Below are positions 15,508 through 17,911 of a stretch of 17,911 nucleotides of DNA, piece after piece (position 1 is the stretch's first letter; each line of letters starts with the position of its first letter). The notes under the pieces were generated by a model. The model was not told the DNA's origin, searched no databases, and saw only the letters and a program-made list of their open reading frames with translations. Position numbers and translations under genes: made by a program. Source of the stretch: Bacillota bacterium (GTDB lineage: Bacteria > Bacillota > Clostridia > Lachnospirales > Lachnospiraceae); NCBI GenBank assembly GCA_023409835.1, contig JAEYQV010000051.1, positions 1 to 17,911 of the forward strand. The letters run 5' to 3'.

Positions 15508-15529
15508 GGACGGGCTATAAAGCCCGTCC
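15508..15529 (-). promoter_or_regulatory. Intercistronic hairpin between the binding-protein gene and livH
   Basis: Perfect 9-bp stem GGACGGGCT / AGCCCGTCC with a 4-nt loop, GC-rich in an AT-rich gap. On the minus strand it is followed by ATAAGATATGG, not a T-tract, so it is not a full terminator. Such hairpins behind solute-binding-protein genes commonly protect the upstream mRNA end and raise binding-protein over permease levels. That role is inferred here. Confidence 0.7.
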
Positions 15530-15556
15530 GCAATAATTTTAAGCAAAAATATCTAT

Positions 15557-16828
15557 TTATTCTAAACCTTCTTCTAATAATATGCTGTCGATGATGTTTA
15601 ACTTAAAGTTTTCATCATATTTAGCAATTAACATCGGCATACCTACCGTACGGTGTGTTTCCGGATTAATAGTAATAGGACCTGAGGAGCTTTGTACCTC
15701 TTTCGTCTGTTCAAGTAAAGAAGCTACCTCTTCCCCGTTGCTAGGGTCATTCGCACGCTTGAGTGCATCAGCCAAAACCATAACCGCATCGTATCCGAAG
15801 CATGCATTTGCAATAGGATACTGAGCACCGGTTTCACTCATGTAAGACTGTACGATCTCATAAGAATCAGATTCCGGATTTTCCATATCTACGTTCTGTA
15901 AGAAATATGTATCATATACCTCAGATTTTACAAGGGAAGAGAACGGTGATTGGAAGGTGTTGTTACCAAGAATAACTCCTTCATAACCAGCTTCACGAAG
16001 GTAATCATAGCAAAGTGCGTTATCTGCAGCATAATTACAGATAAATACTGCATCCGGATTAGCCTCTGCAATCTTGATTGCCTGTGCACGGTAATCAACA
16101 TCTCCTGTCTGGAAGGTTTCCTCTGCTACCACTTCACAGCCCTTGGATTTTACATATTCAGCAAAGGGTAATGCATGCTGTACTGCATAGGACAGACCCG
16201 CATTATAAAAGGTTGCATAGGTTTTTAAGTTCAGATCCTCTACACCATACTTTGCAATGCTATAGGATTGCTGTGCACATCCCGGCTCTGCAAGGAACAT
16301 AAAAGGATATGCCTTACCGGTATCCTTATTCGTAGTACAACGTTCGTCCATGAAATGACCTACAACCGGTACCTTATCTTCTGTGGACAGATCAACCCAG
16401 GCAAGAGCCGGATTTGATAACGGAGGTCCGATAATTGCATCTACCTTATGCTCATCAATCAGAAGTCTGTAGGCATTGATACCTTCCTGAACATCGTTTT
16501 TAATATCCAGTGTGGTGATTTCAAGCTTACGTCCATTGATGCCGCCATTCTCATTAATCTGACGAACTGCAAATTCTGCACCCCAAGCATTCGCGCGTCC
16601 TGCTTCAGATGCACCACCGCTTAAATCCTGAAGACTTCCGATCTTGATCGGGCTCTCGCTTGCGGAATCAGTAGCTGCAGCATCTTTGGCATCATCCTTG
16701 CCTGCTTCTGGAGTTGCAGTGCCTTCACTCTTATTAGGAGTTTTGTTTGTTTCTGTACCTTTGGAGCATGCTGTAGTAGCCATGGCAAGAGTCAGCGCAA
16801 AAGCTACCATTGTAAATAGTTTTTTCAT
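15557..16828 (-). CDS. Liv-type ABC transporter substrate-binding lipoprotein
   Basis: 423 residues from the ATG at 16828; the frame is open a further 20 codons, but the chosen start gives a clean lipoprotein signal (MKKLFTMVAFALTLAMATTAC, with Cys21 as the lipid site) and a GAGGG site 10 nt upstream. A Ser/Thr/Asp/Glu-rich linker (22-58), common in clostridial lipoproteins, leads into a periplasmic-binding-protein type I fold of the LivK/LivJ class: IKIGSLQDLSGGASEAGRA, then GGINGRKLEI, DAIIGPPLSN and YDYLREAGYEGVI. It captures the substrate outside the cell for LivHMGF. As the promoter-proximal gene it should be the most expressed. Several Cys residues lie in the mature part (CTTNK, PGCAQ, SKGCE, ICNYA, NALCYD, NACFG). 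The ligand cannot be predicted by eye; the neighbours point to a nitrogen-containing or acidic sugar derivative. Confidence 0.9.
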   Translation of the reverse strand: MKKLFTMVAFALTLAMATTACSKGTETNKTPNKSEGTATPEAGKDDAKDAAATDSASESPIKIGSLQDLSGGASEAGRANAWGAEFAVRQINENGGINGRKLEITTLDIKNDVQEGINAYRLLIDEHKVDAIIGPPLSNPALAWVDLSTEDKVPVVGHFMDERCTTNKDTGKAYPFMFLAEPGCAQQSYSIAKYGVEDLNLKTYATFYNAGLSYAVQHALPFAEYVKSKGCEVVAEETFQTGDVDYRAQAIKIAEANPDAVFICNYAADNALCYDYLREAGYEGVILGNNTFQSPFSSLVKSEVYDTYFLQNVDMENPESDSYEIVQSYMSETGAQYPIANACFGYDAVMVLADALKRANDPSNGEEVASLLEQTKEVQSSSGPITINPETHRTVGMPMLIAKYDENFKLNIIDSILLEEGLE

Positions 16829-16862
16829 GAAATAAATACCCTCTTTTCTTTTCTTAATTAGG

Positions 16863-16885
16863 TTTATATAAACGCATCCGATGCG
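16863..16885. repeat. Tandem small palindromes in the 5' leader of the importer operon
   Basis: TTTATATAAA (16863-16872) is directly followed by CGCATC-C-GATGCG (16873-16885). They lie 35-57 nt before the start codon of the binding-protein gene, in the untranslated leader if the promoter at 17050-17079 is used. They could be a small leader hairpin or a protein site; nothing further can be said. Confidence 0.4.
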
Positions 16886-16936
16886 CAAACCCCGTAATAC
16901 AGGATTAGGTCTTGTTAGTAATTTTACAGTTTTTTA

Positions 16937-16952
16937 TAGGAAACGGTTTCTG
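16937..16952. promoter_or_regulatory. LacI-type operator A
   Basis: TAGGAAACGGTTTCTG, an imperfect palindrome around a central CG. It shares 14 of 16 bases with operator B when B is read on the other strand. The central-CG palindrome is the hallmark of LacI/GalR-family (including CcpA-like) sites. It lies about 90-105 nt downstream of the predicted start of the importer operon. Confidence 0.65.
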
Positions 16953-17049
16953 TTTCATACTATTTTCTTAATTTCCTATTTATGCAAATTACTGTAATGC
17001 TATGTAATTTATGCATATATCCAACAACAAAATCGCTTGACGTAAGTAG

Positions 17050-17079
17050 ATTATATACCATTTGTACATATAATATCAA
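17050..17079 (-). promoter_or_regulatory. Promoter of the importer/catabolic operon
   Basis: TTGATA (17079-17074), 18-nt spacer, perfect TATAAT (17055-17050) on the minus strand. Transcription would start near 17043, leaving a leader of about 215 nt before the binding-protein ATG. No known riboswitch pattern was recognised in that leader. Confidence 0.65.
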
Positions 17080-17120
17080 GTTATATTTGAAAAATTTTTA
17101 AATTTATTTGTCCAGAAATA

Positions 17121-17136
17121 TAGAAACCGTTTTCTA
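17121..17136. promoter_or_regulatory. LacI-type operator B
   Basis: TAGAAACCGTTTTCTA, a 16-bp palindrome with a single mismatched pair and a central CG. It lies 4 bp upstream of the -35 box of the plus-strand gene and about 85 bp upstream of the minus-strand start. Together with operator A, 184 bp away centre to centre, it brackets the minus-strand promoter, an arrangement suited to DNA looping. Confidence 0.7.
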
Positions 17137-17140
17137 TTTG

Positions 17141-17170
17141 TTGACTTTTTATTGCCCTTTGCTTTATAAT
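17141..17170 (+). promoter_or_regulatory. Promoter of the plus-strand Gfo/Idh gene
   Basis: TTGACT (17141-17146), 18-nt spacer, perfect TATAAT (17165-17170). Predicted start near 17177, leaving a leader of about 37 nt with the AGAAAGGAGG site at 17197-17206. Confidence 0.8.
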
Positions 17171-17213
17171 CAAATTGTTAAAAACTTTACATAATTAGAA
17201 AGGAGGCCCATGG

Positions 17214-17911
17214 ATGAAAATAGGAATGATTGGAGCAGAAAGCAAGCATGTAGAATTCTTCTCCACTCCTATTAACAGGGACAAGTTCTTTGGCAATGCA
17301 CGCGTAAGCTGCATTTGGGGAGGCGATACCACAGAAGACAGACTGCTCTCCTGTTCTTCATCAGAAGGAATCGAACAGATTGCAAAGACACCCAGCGAAG
17401 TAATCGACTCTTCAGAGGCTGTCATCATAACTCTTCGCAACGGTAATATGCATGCCGAATACGCTCTTGAATGCATTAAGAAACGAAAGCCTGTGTTTAT
17501 TGACAAGCCCTTTACGGTTGATCCGGCAGATGGTTTTCGTATTTTAGAAACCGCTCGGGAATACGGCACCCCTTTTACAGGCGGATCTACTCTATGCTTT
17601 TTACCGGAGATACCTATTCTGCAGGATAAATTCATCTCTTCCAGCGAGGCAGAGATATCTTATCGGGCAGACCCCAACTCCCCCTATGGAGGTTGGTATT
17701 TCTACGGTAGTCACCTTACCGATTTGTGTGCTACAATTTGTGGCCAAAATGCCACTGCGGTGAAGGCTGATATATCAAGGGAGCATGTAATTGCTGATGT
17801 ATTTTACAGAACCAAAGAGAACTGTCGGGAGGATGCCAGCCGGGATGTCTGCCCGTGGCAGCCAACGGCCAATAAAAAAGTGCAGATATATTCTGCACCT
17901 GATTTGCCCCA
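17214..17911 (+). CDS. Gfo/Idh/MocA-family oxidoreductase, 5' part
   Basis: An open frame from the ATG at 17214 to the window edge gives 232 codons; the C-terminus is missing. AGAAAGGAGG ends 7 nt before this ATG. An out-of-frame ATG at 17210 stops after 21 codons. The protein begins MKIGMIGAESKHVEFF, a Rossmann start in which the usual GxGxxG is reduced to GAESKH, as in a subgroup of this family. VIITLRNGNMHAEYALEC matches the second strand-helix unit, and VFIDKPFTVD is the EKP motif in its DKP form. GGWYFYGSHLTDL matches the GGxxxxxGxH substrate-site motif. The last ~35 residues read do not resemble the family clearly, which may be divergence or a sequence error. It is divergent from the importer operon and shares its control region, so it probably acts in the same pathway. 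Substrate unknown. Confidence 0.8.
   Translation, partial: MKIGMIGAESKHVEFFSTPINRDKFFGNARVSCIWGGDTTEDRLLSCSSSEGIEQIAKTPSEVIDSSEAVIITLRNGNMHAEYALECIKKRKPVFIDKPFTVDPADGFRILETAREYGTPFTGGSTLCFLPEIPILQDKFISSSEAEISYRADPNSPYGGWYFYGSHLTDLCATICGQNATAVKADISREHVIADVFYRTKENCREDASRDVCPWQPTANKKVQIYSAPDLP

Noticed and set aside
15508..15529. Hairpin as a rho-independent terminator
   Set aside because: No T-tract follows on the minus strand, and livHMGF continue directly downstream.
16829..16888. Longer N-terminus of the binding protein
   Set aside because: It would place charged residues before the lipoprotein signal; the ATG at 16828 gives a normal signal peptide and has a ribosome binding site.
17210..17276. 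Upstream ATG at 17210 as start of the plus-strand gene
   Set aside because: The frame stops after 21 codons; the ATG at 17214 has correct spacing and gives the family N-terminus.
17195..17635. Open frame of 146 codons on the minus strand
   Set aside because: It lies fully opposite the plus-strand Gfo/Idh gene and across that gene's ribosome binding site, has no ribosome binding site of its own and resembles no family.
1..17911. CRISPR arrays, tRNA or rRNA genes, insertion sequences, prophage genes
   Set aside because: None of the repeat spacing, cloverleaf or transposase/integrase signs were seen on either strand.

Overview
The window looks like chromosomal DNA of a low-to-mid GC, Gram-positive anaerobe of the Clostridia, most likely Lachnospiraceae. 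The signs are strong AGGAGG ribosome binding sites, a lipoprotein with a Ser/Thr/Asp/Glu-rich linker, some GTG and TTG starts, and the style of the protein families. No RNA gene, transposase, phage gene or CRISPR array was seen.

Layout. At the left edge (1-292, minus) is the 5' part of a VTC-domain (polyphosphate polymerase-type) gene. From about 17.05 kb down to 0.42 kb runs a tightly packed minus-strand series of 14 genes that ends at a rho-independent terminator (416-468). In transcription order: a Liv-type ABC importer (lipoprotein binding protein, LivH, LivM, LivG, LivF); a divergent NagB-type sugar-phosphate deaminase; a creatininase-family amidohydrolase; a Gfo/Idh/MocA dehydrogenase; an 867-residue fusion flavoprotein related to dihydropyrimidine dehydrogenase (PreA+PreT); a 196-bp gap with an 80-bp hairpin and a possible internal promoter; then a UxuB/mannitol-dehydrogenase-family oxidoreductase, a LarA-family nickel-pincer racemase/epimerase, an FGGY gluconokinase-like kinase, a D-2-hydroxyacid dehydrogenase and a KDPG aldolase. 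A divergent plus-strand Gfo/Idh/MocA gene (17214 on) leaves the right edge. The 385-bp divergent control region has a promoter on each strand and two near-identical LacI-type palindromes 184 bp apart.

How the genes may work together (inference). The second half reads as a hexonate funnel: keto-acids are reduced to aldonates (UxuB-like and D-2-hydroxyacid dehydrogenases), the C2 epimer is inverted by the LarA homologue (mannonate/gluconate), gluconate is phosphorylated by the FGGY kinase, and the 2-keto-3-deoxy-phosphonate is split by the aldolase. The first half (amino-acid/amide-type importer, creatininase, NagB-like deaminase, DPD-like reductase, Gfo/Idh) suggests that the imported compound is nitrogen-containing, for example an amino sugar acid, a sugar lactam or another sugar-derived amide. 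I know of no characterised pathway with this exact gene set. The NagB-like and DPD-like proteins both carry changes at sites that define the classical substrates. No 6-phosphogluconate dehydratase, no local regulator gene and no nickel-pincer cofactor genes are in the window.
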